From Psychromonas sp. psych-6C06 (GTDB lineage: Bacteria > Pseudomonadota > Gammaproteobacteria > Enterobacterales > Psychromonadaceae): 64,000 nt of DNA. Of this stretch, positions 28,227-37,800 are shown one piece after another; position 1 is the first letter of the stretch; each line of letters begins with the position of its first letter. The notes beneath the pieces are model-generated. The model made no database searches. It was not told the origin of the DNA and was given only the letters and a program-made list of their open reading frames with translations. Location of the stretch: the NCBI RefSeq assembly GCF_002835465.1, contig NZ_PIZM01000005.1, forward strand, positions 62,001 through 126,000. The letters are read 5' to 3'. The translations under genes and the position numbers were made by a program.

Positions 28227-28521
28227 TTTCCTTTCCATCCATGGAATGCGTATTGGTTGATACGCTGATTGTTCTCGATACTATGTTTAGCATTACTGTT
28301 CGACCATCCTAGTCTGTCAAGATAATATCATGCCTAAATCAATGATTGCTATGCTATTAGTCCACTTTTGTCGTGTGGATTTGAAAACAAAATAACGGTG
28401 CGACGGGCTAAGTGTGATAAAGATGGTGATTCTGTTATAAATTGGATAGAATGACCGCCATTTATTGACGGTCATCAAGACGCCATTTTTATCATGTAAC
28501 AACACAGGTATTTTACGCTTC

Positions 28522-30318
28522 ATGAAGAATATTCGTAACTTCTCAATTATTGCCCATATCGACCACGGTAAATCGACACTATCAGACCGCTTAATTAGCA
28601 CATGTGGTGGATTAAGTGACCGTGAAATGGAATCTCAAGTTTGTGATTCAATGGATATTGAACGTGAACGTGGTATCACAATCAAAGCACAGAGTGTGAC
28701 GCTAGATTATAAAGCGCAGGATGGTGAAACTTACCAACTTAACTTTATCGATACTCCAGGACACGTTGATTTCTCATACGAAGTATCACGTTCGCTGGCC
28801 GCTTGTGAAGGTGCATTATTGGTTGTTGATGCCGGCCAAGGCGTAGAGGCACAAACATTAGCTAACTGTTATACCGCGCTAGATATGGATTTAGAGGTGG
28901 TGCCAATCTTAAACAAGATTGATTTACCGGCTGCAGAGCCTGAGCGTGTTGCAACAGAAATTGAAGATATTATCGGTATTGATGCTTCAGAAGCGGTACG
29001 TTGTTCTGCAAAAACAGGTTTAGGTATTGATTTAGTTTTAGAAGAGATTGTACGCGCAGTACCACCGCCAGAGGGTGATCTTGATGCGCCACTGCAAGCG
29101 CTGATCATTGATTCATGGTTTGATAGCTACCAAGGTGTTGTATCACTGGTACGTATTAAACATGGCCAAATTAAAGTTGGCGACAAGATGAAAGTAATGT
29201 CTACCGATGGCGTTCACCTTGTCAGCAAGGTTGGTTACTTCACACCAAAACAGTATGAAACAGGCGTATTAAAAGCCGGTGAAGTAGGTTACGTGATTGC
29301 TGGCATTAAAGAGATCTTAGGCGCACCCGTGGGTGATACGTTAACCACGGTTAGCAACCCAGCAGAGGAAGCGTTAGGCGGTTTTAAACGTGTGACACCA
29401 CAGGTTTATGCAGGCCTTTTCCCGGTGAGTTCTGACGATTATGAAAACTTCCGTGATGCCTTAGCAAAATTAAGCATTAATGATGCTTCGTTATTCTTTG
29501 AACCTGAAAATTCATCGGCATTAGGTTTTGGTTTCCGTTGTGGCTTCCTTGGTCTATTACACATGGAGATCATTCAAGAGCGTTTAGAGCGTGAATACGA
29601 TATTGATCTTATCACCACAGCGCCAACGGTAGTTTATGAAGTAGAAACCACTGATGGTGAAGTGCAGTACGTGGATAGCCCTGCTAAATTACCTGCGGTT
29701 AACAATATTCATGAAATTCGCGAGCCAATCGCTGAGTGTAATATGCTGGTACCACAGGACTACTTAGGTAACGTAATTACCCTATGTATCGAAAAACGTG
29801 GCGTACAAACCAACATGGTCTATCACGGTAATCAAGTGGCATTAACTTACCATATCCCAATGGGTGAAGTGGTAATGGACTTTTTTGACCGCTTAAAATC
29901 TACCAGTCGCGGTTATGCTTCACTTGAATATAACTTTATTAAGTTTGAAGTCGCGGACATGGTACGTGTTGATGTACTGATTAATAGTGATCGTGTTGAT
30001 GCATTAGCATTGATAACGCATCGCACTAACTCAGAAACATACGGTCGCCAATTGGTTGAGAAGATGAAAGATCTAATTCCTCGCCAAATGTTCAACATTG
30101 CAATACAAGCCGCGATCGGAAGCAAAATCATCGCACGTTCAACGGTTAAACAGCTAACGAAGAACGTATTAGCGAAATGTTATGGTGGTGATATCAGCCG
30201 TAAGAAAAAGCTCCTCAAGAAACAGAAAGAGGGTAAAAAGCGAATGAAGTCAGTTGGTAACGTTGATATTCCACAAGAAGCGTTCTTAGCAGTGCTGCAT
30301 ATAGGTAAAGATAAATAG
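28522..30318 (+). CDS. lepA: Elongation factor 4 (LepA)
   Basis: Translational GTPase that acts on stalled or initiating ribosomes at the membrane-linked lepA-lepB locus. The start at 28522 gives [19 protein letters not shown], the exact family N-terminus, and 598 residues (E. coli 599); the frame is open 57 bases further up without any family match. G1 [10 protein letters not shown]3 DTPGH, and G4 NKID are intact. The C-terminal basic domain ([20 protein letters not shown]) is typical. The preceding 280 bp contain no gene. It is followed by lepB after a hairpin. Confidence 0.98.
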   Translation: MKNIRNFSIIAHIDHGKSTLSDRLISTCGGLSDREMESQVCDSMDIERERGITIKAQSVTLDYKAQDGETYQLNFIDTPGHVDFSYEVSRSLAACEGALLVVDAGQGVEAQTLANCYTALDMDLEVVPILNKIDLPAAEPERVATEIEDIIGIDASEAVRCSAKTGLGIDLVLEEIVRAVPPPEGDLDAPLQALIIDSWFDSYQGVVSLVRIKHGQIKVGDKMKVMSTDGVHLVSKVGYFTPKQYETGVLKAGEVGYVIAGIKEILGAPVGDTLTTVSNPAEEALGGFKRVTPQVYAGLFPVSSDDYENFRDALAKLSINDASLFFEPENSSALGFGFRCGFLGLLHMEIIQERLEREYDIDLITTAPTVVYEVETTDGEVQYVDSPAKLPAVNNIHEIREPIAECNMLVPQDYLGNVITLCIEKRGVQTNMVYHGNQVALTYHIPMGEVVMDFFDRLKSTSRGYASLEYNFIKFEVADMVRVDVLINSDRVDALALITHRTNSETYGRQLVEKMKDLIPRQMFNIAIQAAIGSKIIARSTVKQLTKNVLAKCYGGDISRKKKLLKKQKEGKKRMKSVGNVDIPQEAFLAVLHIGKDK

Positions 30319-30468
30319 TGGTAATTATTCAGGTCGCAGCTATTTAAGTATATTTTCTCGTCGAAAACGCACATTTAAACGATGTTTTTTCGTCTACAAC
30401 GATATATCTAAATCGACTCGCCCTGAGCACTTATTGGATAAGCGTCAATAAGTATGCCTCATCTAAAT

Positions 30469-30495
30469 AATGCGTTGATTTTTAATCAACGCATT
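30469..30495 (+). terminator. Hairpin in the lepA-lepB gap
   Basis: AATGCGTTGATT and AATCAACGCATT form a perfect 12-bp stem with a 3-base loop, followed by TTGTGTTTT. It lies 26 bases before the lepB ATG. It may end lepA transcripts or attenuate lepB; the T-run is interrupted by GTG, so termination may be partial. Confidence 0.6.
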
Positions 30496-30521
30496 TTGTG
30501 TTTTGAATATAGGAAATAAAA

Positions 30522-31442
30522 ATGGCAAATACATTTGCACTAATTTTAGTTATTTTGACATTTGTAACCGGGATAGTTTGGGTTATCGATAAACTTAAAT
30601 GGGGACCCGCACGTAAAGCTGCGCGTCAAGCCGCACAGGATCAAGCAGAAGTTGGACTTGATGAAAAAACACTGGCTACAATCCATCCTGAAAATGTACT
30701 CATTGAAAACGCTCGTTCGCTTTTTCCAGTGATTGCGGTGGTATTTGTATTACGTTCTTTTTTATATGAACCTTTTCAAATTCCATCTGGCTCGATGATG
30801 CCAACCTTGTTAGTAGGTGATTTTATTTTAGTAGAGAAGTTCTCTTATGGGGTAAAAGAGCCGGTATGGCAAAACAAGTTAATTCCTGTTGGTGAGCCTA
30901 AGCGTGGTGATGTTGCGGTATTTAAATACCCTGAAGATCCACGTGTTGATTTTATTAAACGAGTGGTTGGTTTACCGGGCGATAGTATTGTTTATAAAGA
31001 TAAACAGCTTTACCTTAAGCCTGCCTGTGAATCACAGAACTGTGGTAACTACAAAGCCTTAGACACGCAGCTATTAGGTAAAGAAACCTTCAAAGATCAA
31101 CCGGGTATGGTTGAGGTATATAGCGAAATTTTAGGTGAGGTGGCACATCAAATACTTATCTCTCCTCATATTCCAGATCGTGCAGCAAGCTTCTACCAGC
31201 AAAGCGATGTGAAAACCTATCAATATGAATGGATTGTTCCTGAAGGCCATTACTTTGTGATGGGCGATAATCGTGATAACAGTGCCGATAGTCGTTTCTG
31301 GGGATTTGTGCCTGAGCAAAACTTAGTCGGTAAAGCGGTCGCAACGTGGATAAGTTTTGAATTCTATCGTGATCCAAATGGCTTATTGCCAACGTGGGTA
31401 CCAAGTGGCGTACGTTTTGAACGTATTGGAGCAATTAAATGA
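30522..31442 (+). CDS. lepB: Signal peptidase I
   Basis: Cleaves signal peptides of exported proteins at the periplasmic side of the inner membrane. Two N-terminal helices (about 1-22 and 62-80) precede the catalytic domain. Ser91 in PSGSMMPT and Lys146 in [11 protein letters not shown] form the Ser/Lys dyad, matching E. coli; [14 protein letters not shown] is the third family motif. Length 306 against 324 in E. coli. The stop overlaps the rnc start by four bases (ATGA). Confidence 0.96.
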   Translation: MANTFALILVILTFVTGIVWVIDKLKWGPARKAARQAAQDQAEVGLDEKTLATIHPENVLIENARSLFPVIAVVFVLRSFLYEPFQIPSGSMMPTLLVGDFILVEKFSYGVKEPVWQNKLIPVGEPKRGDVAVFKYPEDPRVDFIKRVVGLPGDSIVYKDKQLYLKPACESQNCGNYKALDTQLLGKETFKDQPGMVEVYSEILGEVAHQILISPHIPDRAASFYQQSDVKTYQYEWIVPEGHYFVMGDNRDNSADSRFWGFVPEQNLVGKAVATWISFEFYRDPNGLLPTWVPSGVRFERIGAIK

Positions 31443-32134
31443 GCGACAATATGAAAGACAATGAACTAAAACGTTTAGAGAAGCGTATTGGTTATCAATT
31501 CAACGACTTTTTACTGTTAAAGCAAGCATTAACGCATCGTAGCGCATTAGGTGCGCACAATGAGCGTTTGGAGTTTTTAGGCGACTCTATTTTGAGTTTT
31601 GCGATTTCAACGGATCTTTACTTACGTTTTCCTAAGGTTACCGAAGGTGATTTAAGTCGTATGCGTGCAACCCTTGTCTGTGGGAAAATGCTGGCAGAAA
31701 TAGGTCGAGAGTTTAACCTTGGCGATTGTTTAATATTAGGCCCTGGTGAGCTTAAAAGCGGTGGTTTCCGTCGTGAATCGATTATTGCAGATGGCGTTGA
31801 AGCAATCATCGGCGCAGTGTTCTTAGATTCTGATATCGATACTGCGAAAGCACTGATATTGCGCTGGTTCGATAGTCGTTTAAAAAACATTAAACCGGGA
31901 ATTAGCCAAAAAGACCCGAAAACTCGTTTACAAGAACATTTACAATCTCGTAAGCAACCGCTGCCTGTCTATGAAGTATTAGAAGTGAAAGGTGAAGCAC
32001 ATAACCAACAATTTACCATGGCATGTATCATCGATGGTATTGACGCGGTGCAGGGCGTTGGCACTAGTCGCCGTAAAGCTGAGCAAATGGCCGCAGGCAA
32101 AATGTTAGTGGCACTTTTGGGAGAAACAGAATGA
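31439..32134 (+). CDS. rnc: Ribonuclease III
   Basis: Double-stranded RNA endonuclease that processes rRNA and controls mRNAs. The catalytic [12 protein letters not shown] motif and the second acidic Asp/Glu site ([14 protein letters not shown]) are intact in the N-terminal domain (about 1-155), followed by the double-stranded RNA-binding domain (about 160-228, with [16 protein letters not shown]). The start at 31439 overlaps the lepB stop; an alternative ATG lies at 31451. The stop overlaps the era start by four bases. 231 residues, normal length. Confidence 0.96.
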   Translation: MSDNMKDNELKRLEKRIGYQFNDFLLLKQALTHRSALGAHNERLEFLGDSILSFAISTDLYLRFPKVTEGDLSRMRATLVCGKMLAEIGREFNLGDCLILGPGELKSGGFRRESIIADGVEAIIGAVFLDSDIDTAKALILRWFDSRLKNIKPGISQKDPKTRLQEHLQSRKQPLPVYEVLEVKGEAHNQQFTMACIIDGIDAVQGVGTSRRKAEQMAAGKMLVALLGETE

Positions 32135-33033
32135 CACAGAAATGTGGATTAGTTGCGATTGTGGGGCGCCCTAATGTTGGTAAATCAACGTTAATCAATG
32201 CGCTACTTGGCCAAAAGGTGAGTATCACATCGCGTAAAGCACAAACTACCCGTCACCGTATATTAGGTATTGATACAGATGGCGATTATCAGACTGTTTT
32301 TGTTGATACTCCCGGATTACATATCGAAGAAAAACGTGCTATTAACCGTTTAATGAACCGTGCAGCGTCAAGTTCGATTAATGATGTTGAGATGGTTATT
32401 TTTGTCGTTGAAGGAACGCACTGGAACGAAGACGATGAGATGGTACTGAGCAAGTTTGAATACCTGAAATGTCCGGTTATTCTTGCGGTGAATAAAATCG
32501 ACAATGTCGAAGATAAAGAGTTATTGTTGCCACACTTAGAAGAGCTAGGAAAGCGTTACAACTTCAAACATATTTTACCAATGTCGGCGAAGAAGGGCGA
32601 TAACATCGAAAAGATTCGCCAGTGGTCTCAAGAAATTCTACCGGAGTCGGAGTTCTACTTCCCTGAAGATTATATTACTGACCGTTCATCACGCTTTATG
32701 GCATCAGAAATTGTGCGTGAAAAATTAATGCGTTTCTTAGGCGATGAGCTCCCTTATTCGGTGACCGTTGAGATAGAGCAATTTAAGCAGCAAGCTAATG
32801 GTATGTTGCATATTAATGCACTGATTTTAGTTGAACGTGATGGCCAAAAACGGATGGTTATCGGTAATAAAGGCGAAAAAATCAAAGCTATCAGTATGCA
32901 ATCTCGACTTGATATGGAAGAGTTGTTTGATGCAAAAGTCTTCCTTGAGGTTTGGGTGAAAGTGAAAACGGGTTGGTCAGACGATATGCGAGCATTGCAT
33001 AGCCTTGGCTACTCTGACGACTATAGTAAATAA
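32131..33033 (+). CDS. era: Ribosome-assembly GTPase Era
   Basis: Essential GTPase that binds 16S rRNA late in 30S assembly. G1 GRPNVGKST, the switch region (RHRILGIDT), G3 DTPG, and G4 NKID are present, and the C-terminal KH domain carries [10 protein letters not shown]. Length 300 matches E. coli (301). It overlaps rnc by four bases; the rnc-era pair is a standard operon. After era, a 158-bp gap holds a long hairpin before recO. Confidence 0.97.
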   Translation: MTQKCGLVAIVGRPNVGKSTLINALLGQKVSITSRKAQTTRHRILGIDTDGDYQTVFVDTPGLHIEEKRAINRLMNRAASSSINDVEMVIFVVEGTHWNEDDEMVLSKFEYLKCPVILAVNKIDNVEDKELLLPHLEELGKRYNFKHILPMSAKKGDNIEKIRQWSQEILPESEFYFPEDYITDRSSRFMASEIVREKLMRFLGDELPYSVTVEIEQFKQQANGMLHINALILVERDGQKRMVIGNKGEKIKAISMQSRLDMEELFDAKVFLEVWVKVKTGWSDDMRALHSLGYSDDYSK

Positions 33034-33062
33034 GCGCGTCGATATTTAACACAACTCTGCGT

Positions 33063-33101
33063 TGGAAATACTCATTTGCAGTAGCAAACTGCGTATTTCC
33101 G
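33063..33101. promoter_or_regulatory. Interrupted palindrome between era and recO
   Basis: GGAAATAC at 33064 pairs with GTATTTCC and an inner TTTGC pairs with GCAAA, giving a long imperfect stem without a T-run. It may be a transcript-processing or stability site in the era-recO gap. Confidence 0.45.
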
Positions 33102-33191
33102 CCTTGATTAGTGATAAATCTCTTTGCGCTTAAATTACTATTTAGGAATGTTGATTGCACAATTTATCATCAGCTAAGAGCTTTCCAATTT

Positions 33192-33896
33192 ATGTCCATT
33201 GAGTGTCACAACGCTTTTATTCTGCATCGACGGCCCTATCGAGAAACGAGCCAGTTACTGGATCTCTTCTGTCAGGATGTGGGCAAAGTTAGCCTTATTT
33301 TTAAAGGTGGCCGTAGTGGTACACGGATGCGTCGAGGCTCTGCACAGCCCTTTACCTTGTTGCAAGCAACCTATTTTGGTCGTGGTGATCTAAAAACCGT
33401 AAAATCCCTTGAAGCTAAAACTCAGGTTGTTCCATTGGCGGGTAACCGCTTGTACATGGCGATGTATATTAATGAGCTTTTGTATCGCTTGTTGCAAGCA
33501 GAAACGGCCTGTGATGGGCTGTTTAATAGTTATCAAGATACACTGCTAGCGATTGCAGGCGATGACGATCCGCAGATAGCATTGCGTAATTTTGAGTTAA
33601 CCCTATTGGAAACACTAGGATATGGTGTTAATTTTGAGGAAGATATCTACAGTGGCGAGTTATTAGAGTGTGGGTTCGAATATCAATACCAGCAACAAGC
33701 TGGGTTTTTTGCTAAACAAGCGATTCATAACAAACAACATATTTATACAGGAGAGCAGATTCAAGCACTCGCTGAACGCAACTTTTGTGAACCAGATACG
33801 ATACAAGCCGCTAAACGTTTTTGTCGGCAAGCATTAGCCCACCTATTGGGCGGAAAACCATTACATAGTCGCGCGCTGTTTAACAGTGCGAAATAG
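33192..33896 (+). CDS. recO: DNA repair protein RecO
   Basis: Works with RecR (RecFOR pathway) to load RecA on SSB-coated single-stranded DNA. The frame is open from 33111, but the family N-terminus (AFILHRRPYRETSQLLDLF) begins just after the ATG at 33192, giving 234 residues against 242 in E. coli. The OB domain is at about 1-80; the C-terminal part holds LYINELLYRLL-like and YGVNFEEDIYSG segments and ends LLGGKPLHSRALF, as expected. Ten bases separate it from pdxJ. Confidence 0.93.
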   Translation: MSIECHNAFILHRRPYRETSQLLDLFCQDVGKVSLIFKGGRSGTRMRRGSAQPFTLLQATYFGRGDLKTVKSLEAKTQVVPLAGNRLYMAMYINELLYRLLQAETACDGLFNSYQDTLLAIAGDDDPQIALRNFELTLLETLGYGVNFEEDIYSGELLECGFEYQYQQQAGFFAKQAIHNKQHIYTGEQIQALAERNFCEPDTIQAAKRFCRQALAHLLGGKPLHSRALFNSAK

Positions 33897-33905
33897 AGGA
33901 AGTCC

Positions 33906-34643
33906 ATGAGTAAATTATTATTAGGCGTTAATATCGACCATATTGCAACACTGCGAAATGCACGTGGTACTTGTTATCCTGAGCCTGCTCATTTAGCTGC
34001 TGTTGCCGAAACAGCGGGCGCGGATGGCATTACTATCCATTTACGTGAAGATCGTCGTCATATTAAAGATCGTGATGTCGCCGTCTTAGCACAAACCTTA
34101 CAAACACGTATGAACCTTGAGATGGCTGTTACCGATGAGATGGTTGAGATTGCCATTAAAACGCAACCTGCTTTTGTCTGTTTAGTACCGGAAAAACGTG
34201 AAGAGCTGACCACAGAAGGTGGCTTAGATGTTGTTGGCTCTTTTGCTAAGGTCGCCGATGCTGTCGCGCGTTTGAATGCTGCCAATATTCAAGTATCCCT
34301 GTTTATTGACCCTGAAAACGATCAAATTGATGCCGCTATTAAAACTGGTGCTGCATATATCGAACTGCATACAGGACAATATGCAGATGCAGAAACCGAG
34401 GAAGTTGAGCTAGCTGAGTTAAATCGTATTGCCTTAGCTGCGACTTATGCATCGAAGGCGGGTATTAAAGTCAATGCTGGCCACGGTCTTAATTACCACA
34501 ATGTAAAACCAATTGCGGCTTTACCTGAAATTATTGAGCTTAATATTGGTCATGCGATTGTCGCACGTGCTGTGGTTGATGGTTTTGCATCGGCTGTGAC
34601 CGAAATGAAACGTCTGATGATTGAGGGAAGAGCAGGGTTGTAA
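33906..34643 (+). CDS. pdxJ: Pyridoxine 5'-phosphate synthase
   Basis: Condenses 1-deoxyxylulose-5-phosphate with the 3-amino-2-oxopropyl phosphate product to give pyridoxine phosphate, the last step of de novo vitamin B6 synthesis. The 245-residue TIM barrel shows the family marks [44 protein letters not shown] and [10 protein letters not shown], which hold the phosphate-binding and catalytic residues. In many gammaproteobacteria acpS follows; here a terminator and an opposite-strand gene follow. Confidence 0.97.
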   Translation: MSKLLLGVNIDHIATLRNARGTCYPEPAHLAAVAETAGADGITIHLREDRRHIKDRDVAVLAQTLQTRMNLEMAVTDEMVEIAIKTQPAFVCLVPEKREELTTEGGLDVVGSFAKVADAVARLNAANIQVSLFIDPENDQIDAAIKTGAAYIELHTGQYADAETEEVELAELNRIALAATYASKAGIKVNAGHGLNYHNVKPIAALPEIIELNIGHAIVARAVVDGFASAVTEMKRLMIEGRAGL

Positions 34644-34676
34644 GTGCTTACTCTTACTTTCTTTATTTAGATTATT

Positions 34677-34711
34677 AAAAACCTATCAGCCATTGGTTGA
34701 TAGGTTTTTTT
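34677..34711. terminator. Bidirectional terminator after pdxJ
   Basis: AAAACCTATCA and TGATAGGTTTT form an 11-bp stem around a 13-base loop with inner CC/GG, flanked by A- and T-runs. It ends the lepA-pdxJ block and also the convergent PLD gene. Confidence 0.88.
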
Positions 34712-34722
34712 ATGGCTACGAA

Positions 34723-36267
34723 TTACAGTATGCTTTTAGGCACAATACGGCGCGTTTTTACTTTTAAGCGTGTACTGGTTTTGACTAAATGATCTGGATT
34801 CCATGTTAATGTTGTTTGCCATGCATTTTCGGGTTGCATCTCAACCAACATTCCCGCTTTTACCTGTTTTGCAATTTTAGTCGATGGAATTACTGTAATG
34901 CTCTCGGTATTGAGGTTTGCGCTACGTGGATCTAAATTGAAGGTTGCGATGACGGTAATTTCATCATCAATCACCATCGATTTTGCATGTAGAGTAAAGA
35001 TAGGTGGTGTGGTTAATTGACGGTGCATCTCCTCTGACATCACCTTTTTCCTAATTTGCGCATCGGGCTTAAATTCATAAATTTCGACACCAATTTCAAG
35101 TAGTGATTTGCGCACGCGCTGATAACCATTAAAGGCTTCAAAGTTATCATTAGAAGCAAGGCTATTGGTGAGGATTTTAATGCTAACACCATTGTCGATA
35201 AGCTTTTTAAACAAATTTTGACTGAGATCGGTAGTGATTAAGTAGGGGGTTTGAATAGTAATCGAGTGTTTTGCACTTTGTGTCAGTTCGATTAATCGTT
35301 TGGTTGATAAACCGCCACCTGCAAGAAATTGGCTTTGATCATTTTTTCCCGGTTTGTCAGAGACATATTCGATATCATCTAACCAATGCAGTTGGTCGCT
35401 ATTTTGAATCGCTTTGATAGTCGCGGGCATATTATGAATTTGTGCGCGAATTTCTGGTAGAAAGTTGATTGGATCACAGGCGTATTGATGTAATGGCGTA
35501 TAGTCTGGTTTTTTATATTTCTGTTTAACCAAATTAGCCACCGGTACGCTGAGCGGGTTATCCCAGAACTCATCAAAAGAGCCTTGTACGCGACTTACTT
35601 CGCCACCAATCAGTAACACATCCCTGTCTCTAAAATTAAACCCGTGATCGTAGCCAAAATATTCATCGGCAATATTACGGCCACCAGTAATTGACACTTT
35701 GCCATCGACGGTGAATGTTTTATTGTGCATACGTTGATTAAAACCGTGGAAGTCAGTGACTAAATTACCCAGTTTTTGAAATATATTCTTACCGACATTA
35801 GCCATCGGGTTATATATGCGTACCGACAAATTTTCGTGGGCATCGAGTTGCAAAAGTTCATCTCCCTTAGCATCAATCATAATATCGTCTACTAATAAGC
35901 GTACTTTGATACCACGGTTTGCCGCTTGTACTAAGTAATCTGTGGCGATTAAACCAATGTTATCTGTTGAGAAAATAAAGTATTGAATATCGATACTTTG
36001 TTCGGCGTATTCGGTTAGCCATGCTCTTGTTAACAGCGCCTCTGTACTTTGCTCTAATATGTAAACCCCGGTTTTATCTTTCATTTTATTGGCAATGGGC
36101 GCTAGTTGATCGGTTAAGCTGGTGGCGGGTTTATGGGTAATGGTGGCACAATGATCAACAGTCACCTCTGGCAAGCGTTGCATCGTGTCATCACATGCAA
36201 CAATCGATAACAGTAATACGCTGATTGAGAAATATTTAACGAAGTGGGGGAGGTGGTGTTTAAACAT
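34723..36267 (-). CDS. Phospholipase-D superfamily lipoprotein (cardiolipin-synthase-like)
   Basis: A 514-residue protein with two HKD motifs. The first is HNKTFTVDGKVSITGG (H-x-K-x4-D-x6-GG) and the second HAKSMVIDDEITVIATFN. Both are complete, so it should be a catalytic phosphodiesterase or phosphatidyltransferase. The N-terminus has a lipoprotein signal with LSIVAC; Asp follows the Cys, which favours retention at the inner membrane by the Lol +2 rule. It resembles ClsC-type or PLD-like lipoproteins; the substrate is unknown. It converges on pdxJ and is divergent from csdA, so it stands alone. Confidence 0.82.
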   Translation of the reverse strand: MFKHHLPHFVKYFSISVLLLSIVACDDTMQRLPEVTVDHCATITHKPATSLTDQLAPIANKMKDKTGVYILEQSTEALLTRAWLTEYAEQSIDIQYFIFSTDNIGLIATDYLVQAANRGIKVRLLVDDIMIDAKGDELLQLDAHENLSVRIYNPMANVGKNIFQKLGNLVTDFHGFNQRMHNKTFTVDGKVSITGGRNIADEYFGYDHGFNFRDRDVLLIGGEVSRVQGSFDEFWDNPLSVPVANLVKQKYKKPDYTPLHQYACDPINFLPEIRAQIHNMPATIKAIQNSDQLHWLDDIEYVSDKPGKNDQSQFLAGGGLSTKRLIELTQSAKHSITIQTPYLITTDLSQNLFKKLIDNGVSIKILTNSLASNDNFEAFNGYQRVRKSLLEIGVEIYEFKPDAQIRKKVMSEEMHRQLTTPPIFTLHAKSMVIDDEITVIATFNLDPRSANLNTESITVIPSTKIAKQVKAGMLVEMQPENAWQTTLTWNPDHLVKTSTRLKVKTRRIVPKSIL

Positions 36268-36443
36268 TGTTAGTCCTTTATATCACTTTCCATTTTTGTG
36301 AATATAACATCAATAGTACTGATGTCGTATCGCTTTAATCGTTAATGCCTGTTCATATATCTATATTGTGAGTAAAATTGTTCCGTTAAAGTGGCAAGTT
36401 ACTGCTATTTTCAATCATTTATTTTTTTGGGAGCCCTATTTAA

Positions 36444-37673
36444 ATGGCTAATAAGTTCTTTTCTGTGAATGAGTTTCGTGAACAGTTTCCAATTTTAGCG
36501 CAACAGATGGGGAGCCACCCGCTTATCTATTTAGATAATGCAGCGACGACTCAAAAACCAAGTGAAGTGATTGATGCGATTAGCCATTATTACCTTAACG
36601 ATAACGCCAATGTGCATCGTGCAAGCCATCAATTAAGTAATCGCGCTACAACTGCTTTTGAAAAAGCGCGTGAAACAGTATGCCAATTTATTAATGCGCG
36701 AAGCTGTAAAGAGATCGTTTGGACGAAGGGGACAACCGAGGGATTTAACTTACTAACACATGTTTTTTCTTCACAGCTGAGGGCTGGTGATGAGGTGATT
36801 ATCAGTACACTTGAGCACCACGCTAATATTGTGCCGTGGCAGATGCTGGTAGAAAAGGTGGGTATTAAATTAAAAGTGATTCCGCTAACCGATGAATATT
36901 GTTTAGATATTGCTGCTTATCAACAATTACTGTCGCCAAAAACTAAGTTTGTTTCCGTTGCACATATTTCTAATGCTTTAGGGATTATTAACCCAATCGA
37001 AGAGATGATCTCATTAGCGCATCAGGTCGGCGCGCAAGTGATCATCGATGGCGCACAGGCAGTTGCGCATCTTCAGGTTGATGTCCAAGCGCTAGATTGT
37101 GATTATTATCTTTTTTCTGCACATAAACTATTTGGTCCAACGGGGGTTGGGGTTTTATATGGCAAGCAACATCTGTTAGACGCATTGCCTCCTTGGCAGG
37201 GGGGAGGTGAGATGATAAAAACGGTGAGTTTTACAGGTACCACCTATAATGATCTGCCCTTTAAATTTGAAGCGGGAACACCCAATATTGCCGGGGTGAT
37301 TGGTTTAGCGAGCGCGATTGATTTTGTAAATAGTTACGATCGTAAAATGCTGATGTTACATGAGCAGATGTTGCTTTCAATGGCAGAGAGTGCGTTAATT
37401 TCGATACCCGAAATCACTGTACTTTGTGCAGGTATTGCTAAATCGGGCGCGATTAGCTTTACAGTTGACGGTGAACATCACAGTGATATTGCCATGTTAC
37501 TCGATGCACAGGGGATTGCGGTGCGCAGTGGTAGTCATTGTGCGATGCCACTTTTATCTGCCTTGAATTGCATTGGTACGGTGCGCGTTTCTTTCTCTTT
37601 GTATAATACGCTTGCTGAAGTGACTACTTTTATTAATGCTTTAAAAGGGGTGATTAGTTTATTAAAAGAGTAG
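36444..37673 (+). CDS. csdA: Group II cysteine desulfurase (CsdA/SufS type)
   Basis: PLP enzyme that removes sulfur from cysteine as a persulfide for Fe-S cluster or other sulfur pathways. Lys228 in SAHKLFGPTGVG is the PLP-binding residue and Cys366 in RSGSHCAMP is the persulfide carrier, both where SufS/CsdA enzymes have them. Length 409 is normal. No sufABCDE or csdE gene is beside it, so I use csdA rather than sufS, with limited certainty. The start gives MANKFFSVNEFREQFP with GGGAG upstream. Confidence 0.85.
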   Translation: MANKFFSVNEFREQFPILAQQMGSHPLIYLDNAATTQKPSEVIDAISHYYLNDNANVHRASHQLSNRATTAFEKARETVCQFINARSCKEIVWTKGTTEGFNLLTHVFSSQLRAGDEVIISTLEHHANIVPWQMLVEKVGIKLKVIPLTDEYCLDIAAYQQLLSPKTKFVSVAHISNALGIINPIEEMISLAHQVGAQVIIDGAQAVAHLQVDVQALDCDYYLFSAHKLFGPTGVGVLYGKQHLLDALPPWQGGGEMIKTVSFTGTTYNDLPFKFEAGTPNIAGVIGLASAIDFVNSYDRKMLMLHEQMLLSMAESALISIPEITVLCAGIAKSGAISFTVDGEHHSDIAMLLDAQGIAVRSGSHCAMPLLSALNCIGTVRVSFSLYNTLAEVTTFINALKGVISLLKE

Positions 37674-37707
37674 TAATGCCAGCGCACTTTTTGAGTTTTA
37701 TCGCAAA

Positions 37708-37737
37708 AAATAAGGGATGCTAGTGCATCCCTTATTT
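37708..37737. terminator. Chitinase-cluster-type terminator (csdA / pseudo-chitinase)
   Basis: AATAAGGGATGC-TAGT-GCATCCCTTATT is a perfect stem with T/A-runs on both sides and serves the convergent csdA and pseudo-chitinase genes. The GGGATGC stem recurs at 41172, 45003 and 49377. Confidence 0.85.
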
Positions 37738-37800
37738 AATTAAACGAATTAATAGTTGCTCTGCTTTACTGGTAAAGCTTCGTTTTGAGCTAATGTTAAA

